This document shows, piece after piece, positions 43,538-51,897 of a stretch of 64,000 nt of DNA. The position numbers and the translations under genes are program-made. The first letter of the stretch is position 1. The number at the start of each line of letters is the position of its first letter. Below the pieces are notes generated by a model that did no database searches, had not been told where the DNA came from, and saw nothing but the letters and a program-made list of their open reading frames with translations. Location of the stretch: contig JAFZSR010000053.1 of assembly GCA_017619275.1 (NCBI GenBank), forward strand, positions 28,836-92,835. The letters are read 5' to 3'. The stretch is from Prevotella sp. (GTDB lineage: Bacteria > Bacteroidota > Bacteroidia > Bacteroidales > Bacteroidaceae).

Positions 43538-45010
43538 ATGGAAATAAAAGAAAACTCCCGTCGATTACTTTTGTTGTTCTTCGCCTTCTTGCTGTCGGCA
43601 TCCTGCCACGTAGGCGCACAGATTCAAAAAGAGGTGCACATCCTCTCGGCCAACGACATGCACGCCAAACTGGGCGCTTTCCCGGCATTGGCCGACGTGG
43701 TCGACTCGCTGCGCACGCTCTATCCCGGGCTGCTCGTCTTCTCGGCGGGCGACAACCGAACAGGCGACCCACTGAACGACATGTACGATATTCCTGCCTA
43801 CCCCATGGTAGCACTGATGAACCAAGTGGGCTTCGACGCCACCACGCTGGGCAACCATGAGTTCGACTCAGGCCCCAAAGGGCTGGCACGGCTGATAGGG
43901 CTGTCGAACTTCAGCTATATCTGTGCCAACGTGCACCCTGCCGACTCATTGGGCATCCGTCTGCTGCCCACCAAGATGTTCGACGTGGAGGGCATCCGCG
44001 TAGGCGTGGTGGGAGCCGTCGCCTTGGGCACCCACGGCATCCCCGACACGCACCCCGACAACTGCCGCGGCATCGGCTTCACGCCCGTGGTCGAGACGGT
44101 GGCCAAGTACGAGTGGCTGCGTCGGCAGAGCGATGTGTGCATCATGCTCTCGCACAATGGCTATGAGGACGATGTGGCCAGTTCGGCGCATCTCCCGTGG
44201 ATCGACCTCATCATTGGCGGCCACTCCCACACCCAGATTGGCGGTGGCGAGACCCACAACGGCATTCTCATCACGCAGAACGTGAACGGCTTGCGCCGCG
44301 TCACCCACACCACCATCATCTTGGAGCGCGACAACGACAGCCAGCCTTGGCGCATCGTGCGCAAGAAGGCCGACCTTATCGACCTGAACCGTCACCAGGG
44401 ACGCAACGTGGTGGTGGCCGACATGGTACGCTTCTTCAGCAACAATCCTTCCTTCCAGCGCACGCTGGCCACGGTGGAGCAGCCCTTCAGCAGTTACGAA
44501 GAGCTGGGCTACCTGATGGCCGACGCCTTTGCTGAGGAAACCGGTTGCGACGTGGGCTTCGAGAACTATGGCGGCGTGCGCTACGACGAGCATCCCGCAG
44601 GGCCTTTCACCGTGAGCGACGCGCTCAGCCTCGACCCCTTCGGCAATGCCGCCGTCGTCATGGAGCTTACCGGACTGGAGCTGCAACGTATGCTCATCAA
44701 CTGCTTCGACAACGACGGGCAGCGATTCCCCTTAGTCAGCGGCGTGCGCTGCCAGGTGGAGCGCGAGCCTAAGGACAGCACGCGCATTAAGCGCCTCACG
44801 CTGTTCAATCCCGACGGCAGCAAGTTCAACCTGAAGAAGACTTATCGAGTGGTGACCAACAACTATGTGACCACCATCTGCGACGCTCCGCGTCACGACC
44901 AAGGAACAGCGCTCAACAAGAAGACGTCGGACCTCATCATCAGCTTCTTGGAGAGGCGCGGCAGTGTGAACTATAAGGGCGTGAGCCGCATCACCGAAAT
45001 CAAGAAATGA
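43538..45010 (+). CDS. 5'-nucleotidase/UshA-like metallophosphatase
   Basis: A 490-residue exported phosphoesterase. After an N-terminal signal (about 1-27; the SASC could serve as a weak lipobox) come the calcineurin-type metal motifs ANDMHA (Asp 40, His 42), SAGDNRTGD, GNHEFD at about 105 and GGHSHTQ, then the 5'-nucleotidase C-terminal domain with FENYGGVRYDE and LDPFGNAAVVMELTG. All metal ligands are present. Substrate is probably a nucleotide, but sugar-phosphate or UDP-sugar activity is possible. The stop overlaps the start of the TPR-AraC regulator by 4 bp, so the two proteins are co-made. Confidence 0.9.
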   Translation: MEIKENSRRLLLLFFAFLLSASCHVGAQIQKEVHILSANDMHAKLGAFPALADVVDSLRTLYPGLLVFSAGDNRTGDPLNDMYDIPAYPMVALMNQVGFDATTLGNHEFDSGPKGLARLIGLSNFSYICANVHPADSLGIRLLPTKMFDVEGIRVGVVGAVALGTHGIPDTHPDNCRGIGFTPVVETVAKYEWLRRQSDVCIMLSHNGYEDDVASSAHLPWIDLIIGGHSHTQIGGGETHNGILITQNVNGLRRVTHTTIILERDNDSQPWRIVRKKADLIDLNRHQGRNVVVADMVRFFSNNPSFQRTLATVEQPFSSYEELGYLMADAFAEETGCDVGFENYGGVRYDEHPAGPFTVSDALSLDPFGNAAVVMELTGLELQRMLINCFDNDGQRFPLVSGVRCQVEREPKDSTRIKRLTLFNPDGSKFNLKKTYRVVTNNYVTTICDAPRHDQGTALNKKTSDLIISFLERRGSVNYKGVSRITEIKK

Positions 45011-46701
45011 CCACGCTTCGCGCTCTCCTCCCCTTTGTCCTAACACTCCTGCTCACCACGTCGGCGCAAGCCGATGTGGGGCAGCAGCTGCAACGCTTCG
45101 ACCAAGCGACAGAGAACAGCATGGCCGAGCGGGCCAATGACTTCTTCCGCCAGCTCTACGACGAGCAGTTCCTCGACACATTATATATATATAGTAGCGC
45201 CGCACCTGCCGACACGCTGCGCGAGCAGGTGTGGTACTGGGCGGCTGAGTATTTCTACGACCAGCAACGCTACGAACAGGCCGACGCCTACGCCCTCCAG
45301 GCTTTGCCCTTATACAAGCAGGGCAACGACCGCACCGGCGAGGCCGACTGCCTGAACCTCCTGGCCATTGCCAACGTCAGGCTGGGCCACTATCAGCGGG
45401 CGGCCACCTTTGCCAAGCAATGCCACCAACTCGACGAGGCCAGCGGCGACGCCGACCGTCAGGCGGCCAGTCTGAATCTGCTGGCGGCCATCTACCTTAG
45501 TGCCAACCAAGGCCAGGAGGCCGTGAAATATGTGCTGAGGGGCATCGACAAAGCCACGCAGGCCAACGACCAACCCCGGCTGGCCACCCTCTTGGGCACG
45601 GCATCCGAGATCTACCACGCCATCGGCGACGACCAGCGCTCGCTCTCCTACGCCGAACAGGCCTACGAGATGGAGCAGCAGCTGGGACGCGAGTACAAGG
45701 CCATGATACGCCTGTCGCAGAAAGCCTCGGCGCTGATGGGCATGGAGCAATACGAAGAGGCACGCCTCGAACTGGAAAAGGCCATCGGTTATTTCCGCCA
45801 GGTGAACGACCGCCAGTCGATCGGCATTTGCTGCAACAAGATGGGCATGGTGCTGCTGCGGCAGGGAGATGCCGAGGGCGGCGTTCCCTTTTTCCGCGAG
45901 GCTGCTGCCATCTTCGGCCAGATTGGCGACCGCGGTCAGGAGATGTATGCCCACCGCGGCCTCTACGAATGTCTGTGGAAAACCAATCCCGACAGTGCCA
46001 AAATCGAGAACGACCTCTTCAGCGCGCTGAAGGATTCGCTTTACAGCAACGCGTCGGCCGAGAGCCTGGCCCGCTTCAACGCCGAGTTCGAAAACGACTG
46101 GCTGAAGCGCGAGAACCAAGAGGTGCTGACGGCCCGCAAGCGCATGATGTGGACGGCGGTAATCATTGTCGTGGCGTTGTTGTTGCTGGGAGGTGCTGGC
46201 GCGTGGCTCATGCGCCGACGCCAGCAGCGCATTAGCGAGCAGCTGCGTGCCAACCTTCAGAAGTACGACGAGCTGAGCCGTCGCTACAACAACGCTTTGC
46301 AGACCAGCGCCGCCAATAGCACCGAGCACACACAGCTGACGGAGGGCGACCAGCAGTTCATCGACAAACTGACCGCCACCGCCGAGCAACTGTTGCTCGA
46401 CGGCCATCTGGATGCCGAAACCACCGCCGCACAGATGGGCATGAGCCTCTATCAGCTGCGCCAGCGCCTGGCCGCCACCACGGGCGATACCCCACAGCTG
46501 TTCATCGCTACGATGCGCATGCGCCACGCCCGTCATCTACTCGACGAGCATCCCGAAATGACTGTAGGCGAGGTGGCCATGGCATGCGGCTATGGCGACA
46601 CGCCCAACTTCACCCGCGCTTTCAAGAAGACTTTTGGCCTCACTCCCACCCAATATTTGGCAATAAAATCCGCAAACACGTCAAATGACAACATAATTTG
46701 A
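45007..46701 (+). CDS. Membrane TPR protein with AraC-type DNA-binding domain
   Basis: A 564-residue regulator: signal peptide (about 1-22, ending SAQA), TPR repeats across about 70-340, one membrane helix at about 379-401 (WTAVIIVVALLLLGGAGAWLM), a short coiled coil, and a C-terminal AraC HTH pair at about 450-556 ending in EVAMACGYGDTPNFTRAFKK and GLTPTQYLAIK. The layout parallels the TPR-HTH protein at 31184 but with a different DNA-binding fold. It is translationally coupled to the 5'-nucleotidase-like gene, suggesting sensing of an external nucleotide-derived or envelope signal. The targets are unknown. Confidence 0.88.
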   Translation: MTTLRALLPFVLTLLLTTSAQADVGQQLQRFDQATENSMAERANDFFRQLYDEQFLDTLYIYSSAAPADTLREQVWYWAAEYFYDQQRYEQADAYALQALPLYKQGNDRTGEADCLNLLAIANVRLGHYQRAATFAKQCHQLDEASGDADRQAASLNLLAAIYLSANQGQEAVKYVLRGIDKATQANDQPRLATLLGTASEIYHAIGDDQRSLSYAEQAYEMEQQLGREYKAMIRLSQKASALMGMEQYEEARLELEKAIGYFRQVNDRQSIGICCNKMGMVLLRQGDAEGGVPFFREAAAIFGQIGDRGQEMYAHRGLYECLWKTNPDSAKIENDLFSALKDSLYSNASAESLARFNAEFENDWLKRENQEVLTARKRMMWTAVIIVVALLLLGGAGAWLMRRRQQRISEQLRANLQKYDELSRRYNNALQTSAANSTEHTQLTEGDQQFIDKLTATAEQLLLDGHLDAETTAAQMGMSLYQLRQRLAATTGDTPQLFIATMRMRHARHLLDEHPEMTVGEVAMACGYGDTPNFTRAFKKTFGLTPTQYLAIKSANTSNDNII

Positions 46702-46734
46702 CGAAATGATAACACGAAAATCTCCATTTCAACG

Positions 46735-46742
46735 TAACTTTG
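46735..46742 (+). promoter_or_regulatory. Promoter -7 box of a possible small RNA
   Basis: TAACTTTG 34 bp after the regulator stop codon, followed directly by GCAGCCG as in other starts here. The -33 region lacks TTTG at the normal spacing. Confidence 0.5.
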
Positions 46743-46748
46743 CAGCCG

Positions 46749-46880
46749 AAAAAGCAACAAGACGCTAACAGCTGTGAAGCTGCGACATCAATGGAAGATG
46801 ATAAATGGGGCTGACAAAAAAGATGTTTAGCCCGTGCGTGCCGCCCTGCTCCCCCGCTGGGCGGCATTTCTTTGTTGTTT
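46749..46880 (+). ncRNA. Candidate small RNA or leader-peptide transcript
   Basis: Between a -7 box (46735-46742) and a terminator (TGCCGCCC 46839-46846 with GGGCGGCA 46859-46866, then TTTCTTTGTTG) lies about 130 nt. It holds only a 7-codon ORF (46791-46814, MEDDKWG) and a stem-loop (GGGCTGAC region near 46809 with GTTTAGCCC near 46826, A-rich loop). It is followed by a separate miaA promoter, so it is not simply a miaA leader. Confidence 0.45.
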
Positions 46881-46882
46881 TT

Positions 46883-46914
46883 CTTGGTCATGTCGGCAGA
46901 ATAATGTAACTTTG
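46883..46914 (+). promoter_or_regulatory. Promoter of miaA
   Basis: CTTG 46883-46886 (one mismatch), 20 bp, TAACTTTG 46907-46914. Predicted leader of only about 10 nt. Confidence 0.7.
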
Positions 46915-46930
46915 CCCGCACATTACGACT

Positions 46931-47869
46931 ATGAACAGAATGATTACCATCCTCGGCCCCACGGCCAGCGGCAAGACGTCGCTCGCCGTGGCCGTGGCAC
47001 AAGCGCTTCCGCCCACGCCGCAGGGCACCTGCGGAGGCGAAATCATCTCGGCCGACTCGCGCCAGGTGTATCGCCGCATGGACATCGGCACGGGCAAGGA
47101 CCTGGGCGAATACCAGGGCGTGTCCTATCACCTCATCGACATCTGCGAGCCGGGCACGAAGTACAACCTCTTCCAGTATCAGCAAGATTTCTTCAACGCC
47201 TATACGGATATACTGCAGCGTGGGGCGCAACCCATCCTCTGCGGAGGCACAGGACTCTACATCGAGGCCGTCTTGCGCGGCTACCAGCTGTCGCCCGTTC
47301 CGCAGAACCCCGAGTTGCGCAGCCGCCTGGAGGGGAAGACGCTCAAAGAACTGACGCAGATGCTCTCAGCGCTGAAGGCACAAAACGGCTCCACCATGCA
47401 CAACACCACCGACGTGGACTCGCCACAACGCGCCATCCGCGCCATCGAGATTGAGACCTATAACATGGAGCACCCCACGCCCTTGCGAGAGCTGCCTCCT
47501 GTGGATTCGCTCACTTTTGGCGTAGACATCGGCCGCGACGAAAGAAGGGCGAAAATCACCAAAAGGTTGAAGGCTCGCCTCGACGAGGGGATGGCTGACG
47601 AGGTGCGCGCTCTGCTGGCCGAGGGCATCGCCCCCGACGACCTGCTCTATTATGGGCTGGAATTTAAATATGTGACGGAGTATGTGCTGGGCCGCACCAC
47701 CTTCGACGAGATGTTTCGCAGCCTGGAGATTGCCATCCACCAGTTTGCCAAGCGCCAGATGACGTGGTTTCGCGGCATGGAGCGGCGCGGCATCACCATT
47801 CACTGGATTGACGCCGCCTTGCCCATGGAGGCGAAAGTGGAACAAATACTATGCGCGACTACCTGTTGA
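46931..47869 (+). CDS. miaA: tRNA dimethylallyltransferase
   Basis: Transfers a dimethylallyl group to A37 of tRNAs that read codons starting with U. It is 312 residues, close to the usual length. The P-loop GPTASGKT is at about 9-16, then DSRQVYRRMDIGTGK (catalytic Asp and Arg region), CGGTGLYIEAVLRGY and the C-terminal FAKRQMTWFRG. The start at 46931 (MNRMITILGPT) lies just after the promoter; the Met at residue 4 is an alternative. It overlaps the next gene, a Schlafen-type protein, by 19 bp. Many Bacteroidetes have two MiaA paralogues, and this could be either. Confidence 0.94.
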   Translation: MNRMITILGPTASGKTSLAVAVAQALPPTPQGTCGGEIISADSRQVYRRMDIGTGKDLGEYQGVSYHLIDICEPGTKYNLFQYQQDFFNAYTDILQRGAQPILCGGTGLYIEAVLRGYQLSPVPQNPELRSRLEGKTLKELTQMLSALKAQNGSTMHNTTDVDSPQRAIRAIEIETYNMEHPTPLRELPPVDSLTFGVDIGRDERRAKITKRLKARLDEGMADEVRALLAEGIAPDDLLYYGLEFKYVTEYVLGRTTFDEMFRSLEIAIHQFAKRQMTWFRGMERRGITIHWIDAALPMEAKVEQILCATTC

Positions 47870-48543
47870 GCCTCATCAGCCAAGGCGAGCACCAGCAGCA
47901 GGACTTTAAGTACCGCGTGCAGGATGCCGTGAAGCTGGCGCGCTCGGTGTCGGCCTTTGCCAACACCGATGGCGGGCGGCTGCTCATCGGCGTGCGCGAC
48001 GATGGCTACTTGGCCGGCGTGCGCAGCGAGGAAGAGATCTATATGATGCACCAAGCCGCCTATCGCTACTGCCGTCCCGAGGCCAGCATTAAGTTCGACA
48101 CCTACCACGTGGCAGCCGTTCCGCCACCCTCCAGCGGTCATCCCGCCGGCAAGGAGCGTGGGCTGCGAACCATTGTCGTGGCCACGGTGCCCCGCTCCGA
48201 CCACCGCCCCGTGTGTGCCCTCGACGAGGAGGGCCGCCGCCGTGCCTATATCCGCATGGCCGACCAGAACATCGTAGCCTCGCCCGTACACCTGCAGCTG
48301 TGGCGCGACGAGCAGTCGCCCCTCGGTGCCGCCTTTACCTACGGCGAGCACGAGCGCAGTCTGATGGCCGCCATGCAGTCTACCGCCAACCAGCAGCCCC
48401 GCTGGCTCACCCTCAACCAAGTGGTGCGTCAATCCCGCCTTCCGCGCCATCGCGTAGTGGCCTTGCTGGCCCGCTTCATCCGCTATGGCCTCGCAGCCTG
48501 GCGACTCGACGGCCAACAGTTCACATTCGCCCTCTGCTCATAG
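47851..48543 (+). CDS. Schlafen-type AlbA_2 domain protein with winged helix
   Basis: A 230-residue protein. The N-terminal half is an AlbA_2/Schlafen domain: QQDFKYRV, then SAFANTDGGRLLIGVRDDG and YLAGVRSEEE, which match the E/D-F-K and AFANT-x-GG-x-L-I-G-V-x-D-D-G signatures. The C-terminal part (about 165-228) looks like a winged helix (RWLTLNQVVRQSRLPRHRVV). It is shorter than the usual 400-500-residue bacterial members. Eukaryotic Schlafens bind or cut tRNA, and this gene overlaps miaA by 19 bp, which hints at a tRNA-linked role. That link is inferred. Confidence 0.82.
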   Translation: MRDYLLSLISQGEHQQQDFKYRVQDAVKLARSVSAFANTDGGRLLIGVRDDGYLAGVRSEEEIYMMHQAAYRYCRPEASIKFDTYHVAAVPPPSSGHPAGKERGLRTIVVATVPRSDHRPVCALDEEGRRRAYIRMADQNIVASPVHLQLWRDEQSPLGAAFTYGEHERSLMAAMQSTANQQPRWLTLNQVVRQSRLPRHRVVALLARFIRYGLAAWRLDGQQFTFALCS

Positions 48544-48569
48544 CAAGTGCTGAAAAACAGGACGAATTG

Positions 48570-48601
48570 CTTGGCTTATTCCTCTTTTTTTCGTACTTTT
48601 G
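48570..48601 (+). promoter_or_regulatory. Promoter of the coiled-coil protein gene
   Basis: CTTG 48570-48573 (one mismatch), 20 bp, TACTTTTG 48594-48601. Leader of about 28 nt to ATG 48636. Confidence 0.65.
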
Positions 48602-48635
48602 CACCTGTAATACCATATAGAAACCCAATATAACA

Positions 48636-49199
48636 ATGAAGAAACTGCTGATTATCATTTCCGTGCTGCTCTTGGCCGTCATCATGATGATTACCACGCC
48701 CGACAAACAAGTCCATAAAGATGCCATGATGAGCGCCATCAGGGATTTTGTTGACGACGAGGCCGACAGCCTAGGTCTTGGCGACAACGTGCTCACCGAC
48801 ATTGGCAAGGGCATTGTGAACAAGACCGTGGAGAAAGCCCTGAACTCGAAGCTGGAGATGCACGACTACTTGCTCTTCAACACCACCTACGTGAAGCTGA
48901 AGGGCGAGGAGCAGATGCTCTCGCTGGGACTTTTTGGCCACGTCATCACCTTCGACAAGAAGATGCTGCGCACCAAGCTGGAGGAGGCCCTGAATGAGAA
49001 AGCCGCCGCCAGGCAGAATGCCAAAGAGCTGAAAGAGCTGCAGAAGGAAAAGAAGAAGCGCGAGAAAGAGCTGGAGAAGGAGCGCCGGAAGGCCGAGAAA
49101 GACTCCATCAAGGCAGCCAAGCGTCTGGAGAAAGAGCGCCGCAAGGCCGAGAAGGACTCCATCAAGGAAGCCAAGCGGCTGGAGAAAGAGCGTGATTAG
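48636..49199 (+). CDS. Membrane-anchored coiled-coil protein (DUF4359-like)
   Basis: A 187-residue protein with an N-terminal hydrophobic helix (MKKLLIIISVLLLAVIMMI), a globular part of about 95 residues (DKQVHKDAMMSAIRDFVDDE ... FGHVITFDKKML), and a highly charged C-terminal coiled coil. The coil contains two near-identical 18-residue units, LEKERRKAEKDSIKAAKR and LEKERRKAEKDSIKEAKR, at the very end. The globular part recalls DUF4359, but the match is weak. It probably anchors in the inner membrane and projects the coil outward. A glycosyltransferase gene begins 47 bp later. Confidence 0.72.
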   Translation: MKKLLIIISVLLLAVIMMITTPDKQVHKDAMMSAIRDFVDDEADSLGLGDNVLTDIGKGIVNKTVEKALNSKLEMHDYLLFNTTYVKLKGEEQMLSLGLFGHVITFDKKMLRTKLEEALNEKAAARQNAKELKELQKEKKKREKELEKERRKAEKDSIKAAKRLEKERRKAEKDSIKEAKRLEKERD

Positions 49200-49246
49200 G
49201 CTCGACCAAAGGTCAAAGAGGCCAAGCGGAAAAGAAACGATGAGTG

Positions 49247-50521
49247 ATGAAAGTACTGATTGTCAACACCAGTGAGCGAACCGGCGGTGCTGCCGTGGCA
49301 GCGGGCCGGCTGTGCGACGCGCTGAACAACAATGGCGTGAAGGCCCGCATGCTGGTGCGCGACAAGCAGAGCGACAACATCAATGTCATTGCCCTGCCAC
49401 GCTCGCCCCTGTTGCGATGGCATTTCCTGTGGGAGCGGTGGGTCATCTTCTGGCGTCTACATTTCAAGCGTGAGCATCTCTTCGAGATTGACATCGCTAA
49501 CAGCGGTTCCGACATCACCCGACTGCCAGCCTTTCGCGAGGCCGACGTAATACATCTGCACTGGGTGAACCAGGGCATGCTGTCGCTTTCCGACATCCGC
49601 CGCATCCTGCTTTCGGGCAAGCCCGTGGTTTGGACCATGCACGACCTGTGGCCTGCCACTGCCATCTGCCACTATGCCCGTGGCTGCCGCCGCTATTCCA
49701 ACCACTGCCAGATTTGTCCGCTTTTGCCTGGTGGAGGCTCCGCCAACGACCTGGCGGCACGCACTTGGAGCCGGAAAGAGCAGATGCTCAACCAAGGCAG
49801 CATCGCTTTTGTGGCTTGCAGCCGATGGCTGGAGGGCGAGGCCAAGAAGAGCGCCCTGCTGCGCGGACACCTCATCACCAGCATCCCCAATGCCATCGAC
49901 ACCCGTATCTACCGCCCACAAAGTCGCAGCGAGGCCCGCAGCGCGTTGCAGCTGCCCCAAGAGGGCAACGTCATTCTCTTCGTGTCGCAGCGCGTCACCG
50001 ACGAGCGAAAGGGCATCTCTTTCTTTATCGATGCCCTGCACCAGCTCGTTGACCAACATCCCGAACTGAAGGAAAACACCTCCGTGGCCATCTTGGGCGG
50101 CCATGCCGACGAGGTGGCCCAGCAGCTGCCCCTGCCCGCTCACGCCCTGGGCTACATTGCCGACGAGCACCAGATTGTAAACGTATATAACGCCGCCGAT
50201 GTGTTCGTCACTCCCTCGCTCGAAGACAACCTTCCCAACACCATTATGGAGGCCATGGCCTGTGGCGTGCCCTGCGTGGGATTCCGCGTGGGCGGCATCC
50301 CCGAGATGATCGACCACCAGCAGAACGGTTTCTTGGTCGAGCCACGCAATAGCAGCCAATTGGCCAGCGGCATGGCTTGGGTGCTCTGCCACCCCAACCG
50401 CCAGGAACTGCAGCAGCATGCCGTGAAGAAGGTGATGCACAGCTACTCACAACAGAGCGTGGCCCTGCGCTACATTGAACTTTACCAGCAGACTTTGGCA
50501 CAAAAACATTTCATGTTATGA
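49247..50521 (+). CDS. GT4-family glycosyltransferase
   Basis: A 424-residue transferase. ATG 49247 (MKVLIVNTSERTGGAAVAAG) is preferred over GTG one codon upstream. It has the GT-B plan: N-terminal domain with IHLHWVNQGMLS and TMHDLWPATAICHYARGC, and C-terminal nucleotide-sugar domain with FVSQRVTDERKGIS and the E-x7-E element in PSLEDNLPNTIMEAMACGVP. The Cys-rich segment CRRYSNHCQIC is typical of a WcaC/amylovoran-like subgroup. It is first of a three-gene set joined by ATGA overlaps, likely making part of an exopolysaccharide or surface glycan. The sugar is unknown. Confidence 0.9.
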   Translation: MKVLIVNTSERTGGAAVAAGRLCDALNNNGVKARMLVRDKQSDNINVIALPRSPLLRWHFLWERWVIFWRLHFKREHLFEIDIANSGSDITRLPAFREADVIHLHWVNQGMLSLSDIRRILLSGKPVVWTMHDLWPATAICHYARGCRRYSNHCQICPLLPGGGSANDLAARTWSRKEQMLNQGSIAFVACSRWLEGEAKKSALLRGHLITSIPNAIDTRIYRPQSRSEARSALQLPQEGNVILFVSQRVTDERKGISFFIDALHQLVDQHPELKENTSVAILGGHADEVAQQLPLPAHALGYIADEHQIVNVYNAADVFVTPSLEDNLPNTIMEAMACGVPCVGFRVGGIPEMIDHQQNGFLVEPRNSSQLASGMAWVLCHPNRQELQQHAVKKVMHSYSQQSVALRYIELYQQTLAQKHFML

Positions 50522-51102
50522 ACCCCTATACACAAGCCGTGCTGCTCACCGCCTCCACGCTGCGCATGCTGCCACATATCGCCCTCTACCTGTTGCACCG
50601 CAAGCAGATAGATGCCGACCTAGTGAAATATGCGCCCGATGGCAACGGCGGTGGCGTGCGCGCCTTCATCAAGGTGGCCACGCGGCAGCGCGTCTTCCGC
50701 AACCTGTTCTATTATCGCATGGGCGACTACCGCTCGGCCCTTATCAAGTGGATGCTGCCACCCGAGCGCACGCTCACCATCTGGTGCCCCAGCATCGGCG
50801 AGGGTTGCCACTTCGAGCATAACTATGCCACCTACCTCAACGCCGAGCGTATCGGCCGCAACTTCTACTGTCTGCAATTGGTGACGCTTGGCAACGACGC
50901 ACAGCTACGCCGCCCCACCATTGGCGACAACGTCAGCATCTACACCGGAGCCACCGTCTTCGGCGGCATCACCATCGGCGACAACGTCATTATAGGCGCA
51001 GGCAGCGTGGTGCGCCACAGCGTGCCCCCCAACTGCACCGTGGCCGGCAACCCCGCCGTCATCGTGCGCCGCGACGGTCAGAAAACAAACATCCCCCTAT
51101 GA
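50518..51102 (+). CDS. Hexapeptide-repeat acyltransferase (serine acetyltransferase-like)
   Basis: A 194-residue protein with a left-handed beta-helix: repeats in IGEGCHFEHNYATYLNA, PTIGDNVSIYTGATVFG and GITIGDNVIIGAGSVV, ending in the family PPNCTVAGNPAVIVRR. It resembles CysE-like acetyltransferases found in polysaccharide loci. Its start overlaps the GT4 stop and its own stop overlaps the GT2 start (both ATGA), so all three are translated together. In this context it probably acetylates a sugar or carrier-bound intermediate and not serine. Confidence 0.85.
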   Translation: MNPYTQAVLLTASTLRMLPHIALYLLHRKQIDADLVKYAPDGNGGGVRAFIKVATRQRVFRNLFYYRMGDYRSALIKWMLPPERTLTIWCPSIGEGCHFEHNYATYLNAERIGRNFYCLQLVTLGNDAQLRRPTIGDNVSIYTGATVFGGITIGDNVIIGAGSVVRHSVPPNCTVAGNPAVIVRRDGQKTNIPL

Positions 51103-51884
51103 TCAAGTTCACCGTTGTCACCATCACCTTCAACGCCGAGGCCGTCGTCGAGCGCACCCTCCAGAGCGTGTTGCAGCAGACTCACGAAGACGTGGAGCAC
51201 CTCATCATCGACGGTGCCTCTACCGACGGCACACTGCGCTTGGCCGAGCAATACAAGGCCGAGAGCGATGCCTCCGCACGCGGCCACAAGGTCATCATCC
51301 GCTCAGAGCCCGACGACGGCATCTACCACGCCATGAACAAAGGGCTGACGCAGGCATCGGGCGACTACATCCTCTACCTCAACGCTGGCGACAGCTTCCC
51401 ACAGGCCGACACGCTGGAGCAGGTGGCCCACCGCTGCCGCCTGAACGAGTTACCCAGCGACGAGCTGCCCGCCGTACTCTATGGCAATACCGACATCGTC
51501 GATGCCGAGGGGAAATATCTGTACCCCCGCCGTCTGCAACCTCCCGCCCAGCTCACGTGGCGCTCGTTCCGTCAGGGCATGTTGGTGTGCCATCAGGCTT
51601 TCTATGCCCGCACCGATATTGCCAAGAACCTGCAATACGACACGCGCTATCGCTATTCTGCCGACGTGGACTGGTGCATCCGCGTGATGCGCGAGGCCGA
51701 CCGCCTCTCGCTGCCCCTCTGCAACATAGGCATGGTGGTGGCCAACTATATGGAGCAGGGCACCACCACGAGCCACCACCGCGAGTCGCTGCGCGAGCGT
51801 TTCAAGGTCATGGCCCATCACTATGGCTATCCGAGCACGCTCGCCATGCATGCATGGTTTGTTGTGCGCGGCTTGATTAAATAA
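51099..51884 (+). CDS. GT2-family glycosyltransferase
   Basis: A 261-residue inverting transferase with the GT-A fold: TVVTITFNAEAVVERTLQSV at the start, the nucleotide-binding IIDGASTDGTL, the DxD-like region around YLNAGDSF and the acceptor-side SADVDWCIRV. It resembles WcaA/amylovoran-type enzymes. It overlaps the acyltransferase gene by 4 bp and is the last gene of the glycan block; the nhaC gene follows 13 bp later and may share the transcript by position only. Confidence 0.9.
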   Translation: MIKFTVVTITFNAEAVVERTLQSVLQQTHEDVEHLIIDGASTDGTLRLAEQYKAESDASARGHKVIIRSEPDDGIYHAMNKGLTQASGDYILYLNAGDSFPQADTLEQVAHRCRLNELPSDELPAVLYGNTDIVDAEGKYLYPRRLQPPAQLTWRSFRQGMLVCHQAFYARTDIAKNLQYDTRYRYSADVDWCIRVMREADRLSLPLCNIGMVVANYMEQGTTTSHHRESLRERFKVMAHHYGYPSTLAMHAWFVVRGLIK

Positions 51885-51897
51885 ACAACACAAAAAC

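Noticed and set aside
45180-45196. AT dinucleotide run inside the TPR-AraC gene as a phase-variation tract
   Set aside because: Only about six AT units and it codes for ordinary residues (LYIYSS); too short to argue for slippage.
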